A DNA stretch of 64,000 nucleotides from Neoroseomonas alkaliterrae (GTDB taxonomy: Bacteria > Pseudomonadota > Alphaproteobacteria > Acetobacterales > Acetobacteraceae). A program made the translations under genes and the position numbers. Below, piece by piece: positions 10,381 to 18,583 of the stretch (positions are counted from its first letter, which is position 1; every line of letters begins with the position of its first letter). Location of the stretch: positions 62,001 to 126,000 of the forward strand of contig NZ_JACIJE010000004.1 of the NCBI RefSeq assembly GCF_014199195.1, written 5' to 3'. The notes beneath the pieces are model-generated. The model searched no databases. It was not told the origin of the DNA and saw only the letters and a list, made by a program, of their open reading frames with translations.

Positions 10381-11400
10381 TCAGCGCAGGCAGCGCAGGA
10401 AGACCGTGGAGGCGTGGGCGAGCTCGCCGATCTCCGCCGCCGTGCGCAGCGTGGGCGGCGGGTCGTCGAGCAGGGGCTGCACGCCGTGCTCGCGCATGAA
10501 GTCTACCGCCTCGGTGTGCTTCACCGCGAAGTTGACGTTCTGCGGTATGTCGCCGGTCGCCTGCGCGATTCGCTGCGCGTTGAGCTTGGAGACGATGACG
10601 CCGACCACCTGGCCGCGCAGGTCGAGCAGAGGCCCGCCCGAATTGCCCTGCTGGACCGGCGCGCTGATCTGGATCTGGCGCGCATTGTCGCCGATGCCCG
10701 CAAGCGCGGAGACATCGCCCGTGGTCAGCGTGGGCCCAGAGGAGAGCAGGCCCGCGAGCGGGAAGCCGTAGGTCACGACATTCTCCCCGCGCCGGACCTC
10801 GGCGGCGCGGCGGAAGGAGAGCACGGGGCCGGGATCGGCGTCGGTGCGAAGCAGGGCGAGGTCGCGCTCGCGGTCCGAGGCGATGACGGTCGCCGCGATC
10901 TCCTGCCCGTTGTGCAGCCGGGCGCGCATCGCCGTGCAGCCCTCGGCGACGTGCTGGTTGGTCATGATCTGGCGCGGGGCGACCACGAAGCCGGTGCCCG
11001 AGGAGACCTGGCGCGGCGCCTGGCGCTCGATGGGCGGGCGCGGCTGGATCCCGGCGATGGCGGGGCCGGGGCCGGGCCCGGGCGTCGCGCCGGGGCCGGG
11101 GCGCGGCACGGTGCCGGGGCCGGCGGCGGCGAGCGGCGGGGGCTTCTCGCGCGGCAGCGCGGCCATAGGGCCCTGGGGGAAGCCCGGGGGCTGCGCGGCC
11201 GGCCCGGGCGGGCGATAGGCGCCGCCGAGCGGCGGGGGCTTGTCGCGCGGCAGCGCCATCTGCGGCCCCGGCCAGGGCTGGGGCGCGGAGGGGCGGGCGC
11301 CGGGCGGCGGCAGGTTGCCGAGGCCGCCGCCGGTCTGGGCATCGGTCGCGCCGGCTGCGATGAGGCAGGCCACCGCGACGGCAGGCGGGATGAAGCGCAT
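10381..11400 (-). CDS. Exported trypsin-like serine protease with Pro-rich N-terminal region
   Basis: The 339-residue product has a signal peptide (MRFIPPAVAVACLIAAGATDAQ), which fixes the start at 11400. A long Pro/Gly region follows (about residues 25-135) with two copies of an ALPR(D/E)KPPPL unit. The catalytic domain is S1/DegP-like: His in TNQHVAEGC near residue 150, Asp in RERDLALLRTD and Ser in QQGNSGGPLLD near residue 250. No PDZ domain is present, unlike DegP/HtrA. It probably acts in the periplasm on misfolded or specific substrates. It ends beside a convergent lipoprotein gene. Confidence 0.85.
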   Translation of the reverse strand: MRFIPPAVAVACLIAAGATDAQTGGGLGNLPPPGARPSAPQPWPGPQMALPRDKPPPLGGAYRPPGPAAQPPGFPQGPMAALPREKPPPLAAAGPGTVPRPGPGATPGPGPGPAIAGIQPRPPIERQAPRQVSSGTGFVVAPRQIMTNQHVAEGCTAMRARLHNGQEIAATVIASDRERDLALLRTDADPGPVLSFRRAAEVRRGENVVTYGFPLAGLLSSGPTLTTGDVSALAGIGDNARQIQISAPVQQGNSGGPLLDLRGQVVGVIVSKLNAQRIAQATGDIPQNVNFAVKHTEAVDFMREHGVQPLLDDPPPTLRTAAEIGELAHASTVFLRCLR

Positions 11401-11494
11401 GGCGGAAGGGTGGCGCGCGAGCGCCGCGGCGGTCAACGGCGCAACGCGGCTCCGGCGCGCGTGCCGCGAAACGCTTCAGTCGCGCCGCCGCGGT

Positions 11495-12247
11495 TCAGAG
11501 CAGCCCCTCGCGCCGGAAGGAAACGTGGCGGCCCTGGCCCACCACGATGTGGTCGTGCAGCAGGATGCCGAGGCTCGCCGCGGCGGCCATTACCTCCTGC
11601 GTCATCGCGATGTCGGCGCGGGACGGCGTGGGGTCGCCCGAGGGGTGGTTGTGCACCAGGATCAGCGCGGTGGCCTGCAGTTCGAGGGCGCGGCGGACGA
11701 CCTCGCGCGGATAGACCGGGGTGTGGTTGACGGTGCCGCGCGCCTGCGCCTCGTCGGCGATCAGGCGGTTGCGGGTGTCGAGGAACAGGACGCGGAACTG
11801 CTCGACCGGCTCGCGCGCCATCGCGGCGCTGAGGTAGGCGATGAGCCGGTCCCAGTTGTTCAGCACCGGCCGGTCCATCACCTCGGCGCGGGCGAGGCGC
11901 AGGGCGGCGGCCTGCACCGTCCGCAGCGCGGCCGCGCCGGCCTCGCCGAGCCCCTCCACCTCCCGCAGCGCCGGAAGGGGCGCGGCGATGGCGTTGGCGA
12001 AGGAACCGAAGCGGGCGAGCAGCGCGCGCGCGATGGGCTTGGTGTCGCGCCGCGGCAGGGCGAGGAAGAGGACCATCTCGAGCAGCTCGTGGTCGAGCAG
12101 CGCCTCGGGGCCGGCGCCGAGCAGCTTCGCGCGCATGCGGGCGCGGTGGCCGGCATGGCCGGGCGGCGCCGCATCGGCGGCGGGCGGGGGATCGAGGCCG
12201 ATGGGCAGCGCCGGTGCGGCCTCCGCGAATTGTTTCCTGTGCGTCAT
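11495..12247 (-). CDS. radC: RadC family protein (JAB/MPN+ domain)
   Basis: The 250-residue protein has a helix-hairpin-helix-like first half (FGSFANAIAAPLPALREVEGLGEAGA) and a C-terminal JAB1/MPN+ metalloprotease-type domain. Its zinc motif is visible as HNHPSGDPTPSRAD near residue 195, preceded by the conserved VLFLDTRNRLI and VYPREVVRRAL. Family members were once thought to act in DNA repair, but their biochemical role is unresolved. The chromosomal setting (map on one side, protease on the other) gives no sign of a mobile element, although radC genes also occur on those. Confidence 0.92.
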   Translation of the reverse strand: MTHRKQFAEAAPALPIGLDPPPAADAAPPGHAGHRARMRAKLLGAGPEALLDHELLEMVLFLALPRRDTKPIARALLARFGSFANAIAAPLPALREVEGLGEAGAAALRTVQAAALRLARAEVMDRPVLNNWDRLIAYLSAAMAREPVEQFRVLFLDTRNRLIADEAQARGTVNHTPVYPREVVRRALELQATALILVHNHPSGDPTPSRADIAMTQEVMAAAASLGILLHDHIVVGQGRHVSFRREGLL

Positions 12248-12369
12248 GCCGGACCTGTCGCCGGTGGGGCCGGCGGAACCGAGAGTAGAAGCATGAAGCG
12301 AAAAAGGAAACCGTGGCGCGAGGCTCGGCCGCGATCCGACAGGGGATGCCCCCGCGGCGGCGAAGGCCG

Positions 12370-13194
12370 CTAGGACGCTGCCGGCACCCGCGCCCTGTCG
12401 TGCGGCCGGTGCAGGCCGGCAGGGGAGAGGGTGAAGATCTCGGCCCCCGTCTCGGTCACGCCGATCATGTGCTCGTACTGCGCCGAGAGGGAGCGGTCGC
12501 GCGTCACGGCGGTCCAGCCGTCATCCAGGATCTTCACCTCGGGCCGGCCGGCATTCACCATCGGCTCGACGGTGAAGAACATCCCCGGGCGCAGCCGGGG
12601 GCCTTCGCCGGGGCGGCCGTAGTGCAGGACATTGGGCGGCTCGTGGAAGTTGCGCCCGATGCCGTGGCCGCAGAAGTCGCGCACCACCGAGAAGCGGTGC
12701 CGCTCGACATGGCTCTGGATGGCGTGGCCGACATCGCCGAGCGTGGCGCCCGGGTGGATCGCGGCGATGCCCTTCATCATCGCCTCGTAGGTCACGTCCA
12801 TCAGCAGCCGCGCCTTGGTCGAGGGCTCGCCGGCGACGAACATGCGGCTGGTGTCGCCATACCAGCCGTCGAGGATGACGGTGACGTCGATGTTCACGAT
12901 GTCGCCCTCGGCGAGGATGCGCTCGCCGGGGATGCCGTGGCAGACGACGTGGTTGACCGATGTGCAGCAGGATTTGGTGTAGCCGCGATAGCCGAGCGTG
13001 GCGGGCACCGCGCCATGGGCGACCATGAAGTCGTGGCAGAGGCGGTCGATCTCGCCGGTGCTGATGCCGGGGCGCACATGGGCGGCGATCATGTCGAGCG
13101 TCTCGGCGGCGAGACGCCCGGCGCGGCGCATGCCGGCGAAATCCTCGGGGCTGTGGATGGTGATGCGGCGCGCTTCGCCGCCCTGCTGCTCCAT
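12370..13194 (-). CDS. map: Methionine aminopeptidase, type I
   Basis: Map removes the initiator methionine from new proteins. The ATG at 13194 gives 274 residues; the longer open frame upstream is antisense to the neighbouring methyltransferase region and unrelated. All five metal ligands can be placed: two Asp in NIDVTVILDGWYGDTSRMF, His in GHGIGRNFHEPP, Glu in FTVEPMVN and Glu in QYEHMIGVTETG. The substrate-site His of the family falls in GAVPATLGYRGYTKSCC. It is followed by radC on the same strand. Confidence 0.96.
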   Translation of the reverse strand: MEQQGGEARRITIHSPEDFAGMRRAGRLAAETLDMIAAHVRPGISTGEIDRLCHDFMVAHGAVPATLGYRGYTKSCCTSVNHVVCHGIPGERILAEGDIVNIDVTVILDGWYGDTSRMFVAGEPSTKARLLMDVTYEAMMKGIAAIHPGATLGDVGHAIQSHVERHRFSVVRDFCGHGIGRNFHEPPNVLHYGRPGEGPRLRPGMFFTVEPMVNAGRPEVKILDDGWTAVTRDRSLSAQYEHMIGVTETGAEIFTLSPAGLHRPHDRARVPAAS

Positions 13195-13282
13195 GGAGCG
13201 TTCCGGCCTTGTCGTCAGGTGAAGGCCAAAGATGCGCCCTGGCCCCCGCGGTTGCAAGGACCGCGGGGCGCAGGGGCGGGCC

Positions 13283-14170
13283 TCACGGGCCGGGTTTCTC
13301 GCCCGTGCCGTGCTCGACGGTGCCGAGCGCACCGGCCAGCCGCACCGTGGCGCTGCCCGGCCGCGCCGGCCGGGGCTGGCCCACCGCGGGCGCCCAGCCG
13401 GTGAGCACGACGAGGCGCAGCGTCGCCGGCACGCCGGCCGCATCGCCCGCCATGCGCGCGGCCGCGAGCGGGAAGAGCGCGCGCGGCGGCGTCCGGGCAT
13501 CACGCGCCAGCACGGCGTTGCCCTCGCCCGCCGCGCGCAGGTCCGCGAGCAGGCCGAGCGGGTCGCGGTAGCGCAGCGGGATGTCCTCGGCATCGGCGAC
13601 CGGCAGGGCGAAGCCGGCGCGCTGGAGCAGGCCGGCGCCGTCGCGCAGTTCGGGGAAGGGCGAGACGCGCGGGGAAAGGCCGCCGCGCAGCTCCGATTCG
13701 GCCTCGGAGAGCGCGGCGCGGAGTTCCTGCAGGCTCGGCAGGCAGGGCAGCATGGCGAGGAACAGCCCGTCCGGGGCCAGGGCGCGGCGGATCTGCACCA
13801 GCGCGCCGGGCAGGTCGTTCACCCAGTGCAGGGACAGGCAGGCCACCACCAGGTCGAAACTGCCCTCGGCGAAGGGCAGCCATTCCTCGTCCAGCGCGAC
13901 GGGCAGGCCGCCCGCCGCGCGGGCCTGGCCGGCGGCGAGGTCGGCCGAGACCACGAAGGGGATGCCGCGCGCGGCGAGCGCGGGGGCGATCAGGCCGCGG
14001 CCGCCGATCTCGAGCGCGCGGGTGAAGCGGCGCGTGGTGTCATCGAGCCGGTCGAGCAGCCGTGCGGCGGCTTCCTCGAGGATGGGCGCGACCCGATGCT
14101 GGGTCGTCGCGGCGCGCTCGCGCCTGAGCCGCACCAGGCGACGGTCGAAGATCCGGATCGCATCGGGCAT
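13283..14170 (-). CDS. SAM-dependent methyltransferase, NDUFAF5/BioC-like
   Basis: The ATG at 14170 gives 295 residues. The start MPDAIRIFDRRLVRLRRERAA is typical of the NDUFAF5-like group, in which a short IFDR segment precedes the methyltransferase fold. The SAM-binding region is degenerate: motif I reads ALEIGGRGLIAP near residues 53-64 rather than the usual GxGxG. FDLVVACLSLHWVNDLP follows near residue 110, the hallmark of the BioC/NDUFAF5 family. In mitochondria NDUFAF5 modifies complex I; the bacterial role is uncertain. It is divergent from the rhodanese gene, next to comF and grxC, a common alphaproteobacterial neighbourhood. Confidence 0.8.
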   Translation of the reverse strand: MPDAIRIFDRRLVRLRRERAATTQHRVAPILEEAAARLLDRLDDTTRRFTRALEIGGRGLIAPALAARGIPFVVSADLAAGQARAAGGLPVALDEEWLPFAEGSFDLVVACLSLHWVNDLPGALVQIRRALAPDGLFLAMLPCLPSLQELRAALSEAESELRGGLSPRVSPFPELRDGAGLLQRAGFALPVADAEDIPLRYRDPLGLLADLRAAGEGNAVLARDARTPPRALFPLAAARMAGDAAGVPATLRLVVLTGWAPAVGQPRPARPGSATVRLAGALGTVEHGTGEKPGP

Positions 14171-14324
14171 GGGCTGCAGATGCGGGTTCGCCGGGCGCGA
14201 GGCAAGCCTCCTCCGCCCACCCGCCCGGGGGCCGAGGTTTCCCGAAGCGCCCGTTCCGCCGTAGCGTCGCGCCCGGAGACCAACGGGACGGGACGCCGCG
14301 CCGCGCGGCAGGGACGGGACGCAC

Positions 14325-15914
14325 ATGGCGAAGGACATCGAGGCCGCGACGCTGAAGGGCTGGATCCGCGACGGGGGCGAGCTCGCCATCCTGGATGCGC
14401 GGGAGGAGGGCGAGTTCGGCCGCTCCCACCTGTTCTGGGCGGTGCCCTGCCCGCTGTCCAGGAAGGAGGTGCGCGCGCGCGCGCTGCTGCCGCGGCGCGA
14501 TGTGCGGGTGGTCTGCGTGGATGGCGGGGAGGGGCATGCGGCCCGCCTCGCGGCCTATCTCGAAGGGATCGGCTGCACCGATGTCTCGGTGCTGTCGGGC
14601 GGCACGCCGGCCTGGGCGGCGGCGGGTTATGTCGCCTTCTCCGGCGTCAACGTGCCCTCCAAGGCCTTCGGCGAATGGGTCGAGCACCACTACCACACGC
14701 CGAGCGTGGACCCGGCCGAGCTCAAGGCGATGATGGATGCGGGGACCGACATGGTGGTGCTCGACAGCCGCCCGATCGAGGAGTTCCGGCGCATGAGCAT
14801 CCCGACCGCGGTGAACGTGCCGGGGGGCGAGCTGGTCTATCGCATCGGCGAGTTCGTGAAACGGCCGGAGACCACCATCGTCGTGAACTGCGCGGGCCGG
14901 ACGCGCTCGATCCTCGGCGCGGAATCGCTGCGCAGCGCGGGCGTGCCCAACAAGGTGGTGGCGCTGCGCAACGGCACCATGGGCTGGGAACTGGCGGGCT
15001 TCGCCTGCGAGCGGGGCCGGACCGAGCGCTACCCCGAGCGCGCCCCCGCCGGTGCCGAGGAGGCCTTCGTGCGCGCCGACCGCTTCGCCCGCCGCCACGG
15101 CGTGCGCTTCGCCACCCGCGCGGCGTTCGAGGCGATGTGCGCCGAGCCGGGGCGCACGACCTATGTGCTCGACGTGCGCGACCCGGCCGAGTTCGCTTCC
15201 GGGCACATGATCGGCAGCCGCTCGGCGCCGGGCGGGCAGCTCGTGCAGGCGACCGACCAGTGGGTGGCGGTGCGCGGGGCCCGCATCGTGCTGGTGGACG
15301 ACACCGGGGTGCGCGCGCGCATGACCGGCGGCTGGCTGCGCCAGCTCGGCGGCTGGGAGGTCGTCGTGCTGACCGACGGCCTCGCCGGGCGGCTCGAGGA
15401 AGGCGCCTGGCAGCCCGAATGCCCGGAGGCGCAGGCGGTGCGGGTGCCGCGGATCGCCCCGGCGGAACTCGCCGCGCTGCTCGCCGAAGGCGCGGCGCAG
15501 GTGGTGGACCTCGCGCGCTCGATCGATTTCCGGGAGGGCCACATCCCCGGATCGCTCTGGGGCATCCGCACGCGGCTCGACCGGCTGGCGGGCCGGCTCG
15601 CGGGCGACCGGCAGGTGGTGGTGGCCGCGCCGGAGGAGGCGCAGGCGCGGCTCGCCGCGGCCGAACTGCAGGCGATCGTGCCGGCGCCGGTGAAGCTGCT
15701 GGCCGGCGGCGTGGCGGCCTGGAAGGCCGCGGGCTTCCCGCTCGCCGCCGACCGGCGCAACCCGCCCGACGCCGAATGCGCGGATTTCTACCTCCGGCCC
15801 TATGACCGCAACGAGGGCGTCGAGGAGGCGATGCGCGAATACCTCTCCTGGGAGATCGACCTGGTGCATGAGGTGGCCAAGGACGGCGATGCGCCCTTCG
15901 GCGCCTGGGGCTGA
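14325..15914 (+). CDS. Rhodanese-like protein with four tandem domains
   Basis: The 529-residue cytoplasmic protein contains four rhodanese repeats (about residues 1-105, 125-235, 255-360 and 385-480). The sulfur-carrying cysteine can be seen in domain 1 (VCVDGGEGHA, Cys64) and, in canonical form, in domain 2 (NCAGRTRS, Cys189). In domain 3 the equivalent loop reads VDDTGVRAR and in domain 4 APEEAQAR, so both look inactive. It probably transfers sulfane sulfur, with the inactive domains serving structure or binding. The 3' end overlaps the start of comF by 26 bases. The longer domain count sets it apart from ordinary two-domain thiosulfate sulfurtransferases. Confidence 0.88.
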   Translation: MAKDIEAATLKGWIRDGGELAILDAREEGEFGRSHLFWAVPCPLSRKEVRARALLPRRDVRVVCVDGGEGHAARLAAYLEGIGCTDVSVLSGGTPAWAAAGYVAFSGVNVPSKAFGEWVEHHYHTPSVDPAELKAMMDAGTDMVVLDSRPIEEFRRMSIPTAVNVPGGELVYRIGEFVKRPETTIVVNCAGRTRSILGAESLRSAGVPNKVVALRNGTMGWELAGFACERGRTERYPERAPAGAEEAFVRADRFARRHGVRFATRAAFEAMCAEPGRTTYVLDVRDPAEFASGHMIGSRSAPGGQLVQATDQWVAVRGARIVLVDDTGVRARMTGGWLRQLGGWEVVVLTDGLAGRLEEGAWQPECPEAQAVRVPRIAPAELAALLAEGAAQVVDLARSIDFREGHIPGSLWGIRTRLDRLAGRLAGDRQVVVAAPEEAQARLAAAELQAIVPAPVKLLAGGVAAWKAAGFPLAADRRNPPDAECADFYLRPYDRNEGVEEAMREYLSWEIDLVHEVAKDGDAPFGAWG

Positions 15915-16719
15915 GCCGCGCCGCGCGGCCGGGCTGCAGCGCCTCGCGGCGGCCGGGCGGGCGGCGGCGGCGCGCCTGCTTGACGCGCTGCTGCCGCCCC
16001 GCTGCCTGACCTGCGAGGCCGAGGTGGCGGTGCAGGGCACGCAATGCCCGGCCTGCTTCGCCGGGCTTTCGGTCATCACCGAGCCCTTCTGCGCCCGCTG
16101 CGGCGTGCCCTTCGCGCACGAGGCCCAGGCGGCCGAGCGCGGCCCGGCCGGGGCCGTCTGCCCCGCCTGCACCGCGCACCCGCCCGCCTTCGCGGCGGCG
16201 CGCGCGGCGCTGCGCTACGACGCGGCGGCGAAGCGGCTGATCCTGCCCTTCAAGCATGGCGACCGGACCGAACTCGCCCGGCCGCTGGCGCGGCACATGG
16301 CGCGCGCCGGTGCGGGGCTGCTCGCGCGGGCGGACGCCATCGCGCCGGTGCCCGCGCATTGGCGGCGCGTGATCGCGCGGCGCTACGACCAGGCGGCGCT
16401 GCTGGCCGCCGAACTCGGCCGGCTGGGCGGGCGGCCCGTGCTGCCCGACCTGCTGCGCCGCGCGCGTCGGACCCCGCCGCTGAACGAGCGCGGGGCGGCC
16501 GAGCGCGCCCTGACCGTGGCCGGCGCCTTCGCCGTGCATCCCGCCCGGCTGCGCGCGGTGCGGGGCGGGCGGGTGCTGCTGGTGGACGACGTGCTGACCT
16601 CGGGCGCCACCGCCAATGCCTGCGCCGAGGCGCTGCTGGCCGCAGGCGTGGCGGCGGTGGACGTGCTGGCCGCGGCGCGCGTGCCCGATCCGCGCCTGCG
16701 GAATGACGGCGCGGCTTGA
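15889..16719 (+). CDS. comF: ComF family phosphoribosyltransferase-fold protein
   Basis: This 276-residue protein starts at ATG 15889 inside the last codons of the rhodanese gene. The N-terminal half carries cysteine pairs of a zinc-ribbon type: CLTCEAE, CPACF, CARCG and CPAC between about residues 36 and 90. The C-terminal half has the PRPP-binding motif VLLVDDVLTSGATANAC near residue 230. ComF proteins are required for DNA uptake in naturally competent bacteria, but they are widespread in species without known competence. The next gene is grxC, as in many alphaproteobacteria. Confidence 0.9.
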   Translation: MRPSAPGAEPRRAAGLQRLAAAGRAAAARLLDALLPPRCLTCEAEVAVQGTQCPACFAGLSVITEPFCARCGVPFAHEAQAAERGPAGAVCPACTAHPPAFAAARAALRYDAAAKRLILPFKHGDRTELARPLARHMARAGAGLLARADAIAPVPAHWRRVIARRYDQAALLAAELGRLGGRPVLPDLLRRARRTPPLNERGAAERALTVAGAFAVHPARLRAVRGGRVLLVDDVLTSGATANACAEALLAAGVAAVDVLAAARVPDPRLRNDGAA

Positions 16720-16750
16720 TCCGCGCGCGGCGCGGGCCAATTCTCGCGCC

Positions 16751-17008
16751 ATGGCCAAAGTCGAGATCTACGTCCAGGATTTCTGCCCCTATTGCGCGCG
16801 CGCCAAGGCGCTGCTGGACCGCAAGGGCGTCGCCTACCGCGAGATCTACGCGCCGAACGGCTCGGCCGCGCGGGCCGAGGCGATCGCGCGTTCGGGCGGG
16901 CGGACGACGGTGCCGCAGGTCTTCATCAACGGCGTACCGGTGGGGGGCTCGGACGACCTCCACGCGCTCGAGCGGGCGGGGCGGCTGGACGCGATGCTCG
17001 CGGCCTGA
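16751..17008 (+). CDS. grxC: Glutaredoxin 3
   Basis: An 85-residue dithiol glutaredoxin of normal length. The redox motif is CPYC (residues 12-15, within DFCPYCARAKALL), followed by the cis-Pro segment TTVPQVFINGVPVGGSDDL near residues 53-70, which binds glutathione. The start at 16751 is the ATG immediately before KVEIYVQDF. It lies 31 bases after comF and is probably co-transcribed. It would reduce protein disulfides and glutathionylated targets. Confidence 0.95.
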   Translation: MAKVEIYVQDFCPYCARAKALLDRKGVAYREIYAPNGSAARAEAIARSGGRTTVPQVFINGVPVGGSDDLHALERAGRLDAMLAA

Positions 17009-17018
17009 GCGGCGGGGG

Positions 17019-17046
17019 TCTGGCACTCCTGTCATTTGAGTGCCAA
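17019..17046 (+). promoter_or_regulatory. CIRCE-like inverted repeat (candidate HrcA operator)
   Basis: Perfect arms TGGCACTC (17021-17028) and GAGTGCCA (17038-17045) are separated by exactly nine bases. The known CIRCE operator of the heat-shock repressor HrcA is TTAGCACTC-N9-GAGTGCTAA; the inner six bases of each arm and the spacing match exactly, with differences only at the outer positions. It lies between grxC and the DUF1178 gene, 51 bases before the latter's start codon. No hrcA or groESL is in this window. A hairpin without regulatory role is the alternative. Confidence 0.6.
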
Positions 17047-17096
17047 ATCTCCGCAACACGCCCGGCGCAGGGTGGGCCGGGGCAGGACGGGGACCG

Positions 17097-17594
17097 ATGA
17101 TCCACTACCAGCTGCGTTGCACCACGACCGGGGAGGAGCACGCCTTCGACGGCTGGTACAAGGACAGCGCCGCCTTCGAGGCGCTGCTCAAGGCGCGGCT
17201 GGTCGAATGCCCCGTCTGCGGCGGGACCGAGGTTGGCCGCGCGCTGATGGCCCCGGCCATCCCGAAGAAGGGGCGCCCGGCGCGCAATGCGGCCGCGCCG
17301 GCCGAGGCGCCGCCCGTGGCGCCGCCCGCCGCCGCGCCGCCGGCCCAGGCGCCGGTCGCGGCCGGGCCGATGCCCGCGCAGCTGCGCGCCATGCTCCAGC
17401 GGCTGCGCGCCGAGGTTGAGCGCAACTGCGACTATGTGGGCGCGGATTTCGCCGAGGAGGCGCGGCGGATGCACCGCGGCGAATCCGAGCGGCGCGGCAT
17501 CTTCGGCGAGGCGACCGACAGCGAGGCCGAAGCCCTGCGCGAGGAAGGGATCGCGGTGGCGCGGATCCCGTGGGTGCCGCCGTCCGACGCCTGA
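17097..17594 (+). CDS. DUF1178 family zinc-ribbon-like protein
   Basis: The ATG at 17097 gives a 165-residue protein beginning MIHYQLRCTTTGEEHAFDGWY. The N-terminal half shows the DUF1178 pattern: a first Cys near residue 7 with a nearby His, then LVECPVCGGTEVGRALMAPAI with a CPVC knuckle, suggesting zinc binding. An Ala/Pro linker (about residues 60-88) leads to a helical C-terminal half with ERNCDYVGADFAEEARRMH and ESERRGIFGEAT, both conserved in the family. Function is unknown. The gene follows grxC and faces ubiG, a typical order, but here a CIRCE-like repeat precedes it. Confidence 0.88.
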   Translation: MIHYQLRCTTTGEEHAFDGWYKDSAAFEALLKARLVECPVCGGTEVGRALMAPAIPKKGRPARNAAAPAEAPPVAPPAAAPPAQAPVAAGPMPAQLRAMLQRLRAEVERNCDYVGADFAEEARRMHRGESERRGIFGEATDSEAEALREEGIAVARIPWVPPSDA

Positions 17595-17703
17595 CGCGCG
17601 GCCGGCGTGGGCCGGCCCCTGCGCGGGGATCGCGCTGCCGTTTCGCGCGCCGCCGCGCGCGACGTGCCGGGCCTGCCGCCCGCCGCGATGAGGGTGCGGC
17701 GGC

Positions 17704-18438
17704 TCAGCGCGCGCGGGCCATCACCAGGTAGTTGACCGAGACATCGCGGCAGGCGCGCCAGCGGCCGGTCAGCGGGTCCATCGCCATGCCGGTGATGTCG
17801 GCGACCGCGAACCCCGCCCGGCGCAACTCGGCGCCGAGTTCGCCCGGGGTGACGAACATCCGCCAGTCATGCGTGCCCACGGGCAGCAGCCGCAGCAGGT
17901 ATTCCGCGCCGAGCTTGGCCATCAGGAAGGACCGCGCGGTGCGGTTCAGCGTCGAGAGGAACATCAGCCCGCCCGGCCGCAGCGCGCGCGCCAGCGCGGC
18001 GAGGAAGGCCGCGCGGTCGGCGACATGCTCGATCACCTCGAGCGCCACCACGGCGTCGAAGGTCTCCTCGGGCGGCAGGTCCTCGGGCAGGCCCTGCCGG
18101 TAGGTGATGGCGAGGCCGCCGGCCTCGGCATGGGCGCGGGCGGCGGCGAGCGCCTCGGGTGCCGCGTCGAGGCCGGTCACCGCCGCCCCGCGCCTGGCGA
18201 AGGCCTCCGAGGCGAGGCCGGCGCCGCAGCCGACATCGAGCAGCGCGAGGCCGGCGAGCGCATCGCGCGCCGCGGGGTCGCGGCCGTGGTGGCGGGCGAG
18301 GCGCTCGGCGATCCAGCCGGTGCGCAGCGGGTTCATCCGGTGCAGCGGCTTCATCGGCCCGTCGGGGTCCCACCAGCGCGCGGCGAGCGCGTCGAACTTG
18401 GCGATCTCGGCGTCGAGAACGGTGCCTGTCGGCGGCAT
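17704..18438 (-). CDS. ubiG: Ubiquinone biosynthesis O-methyltransferase UbiG
   Basis: UbiG performs both O-methylations of ubiquinone synthesis. The ATG at 18438 gives 244 residues; upstream extension of the frame is spurious. Family features are [27 protein letters not shown] (split here: [15 protein letters not shown], then [12 protein letters not shown]) near residues 11-38, the SAM motif [13 protein letters not shown] near residue 65 and [10 protein letters not shown] near residue 128. It is convergent with the DUF1178 gene and divergent from lysC. Confidence 0.95.
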   Translation of the reverse strand: MPPTGTVLDAEIAKFDALAARWWDPDGPMKPLHRMNPLRTGWIAERLARHHGRDPAARDALAGLALLDVGCGAGLASEAFARRGAAVTGLDAAPEALAAARAHAEAGGLAITYRQGLPEDLPPEETFDAVVALEVIEHVADRAAFLAALARALRPGGLMFLSTLNRTARSFLMAKLGAEYLLRLLPVGTHDWRMFVTPGELGAELRRAGFAVADITGMAMDPLTGRWRACRDVSVNYLVMARAR

Positions 18439-18583
18439 GGATCGTCCCTTCGGGGCGTGCGCGGTTCCTGCACGGCGCGGGTTGCGCGCCGCCCGGCCCA
18501 TCGGTATCTGTCCCGGCCCGCCGCCCGGCGCAACCGCCCGGGCGGCCTTTCCCAGCCCGGCCCCAGGAACCAGACCGCCGCCG

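Noticed and set aside
11495-12247. radC as a sign of a mobile element
   Set aside because: Neighbours are ordinary core genes (map, protease) and no integrase, direct repeats or tRNA boundary is seen.
17021-17036. Sigma-54 promoter (TGGCAC in the CIRCE-like repeat)
   Set aside because: The -12 element TTGC is missing at the required spacing; the CIRCE reading explains the full palindrome.
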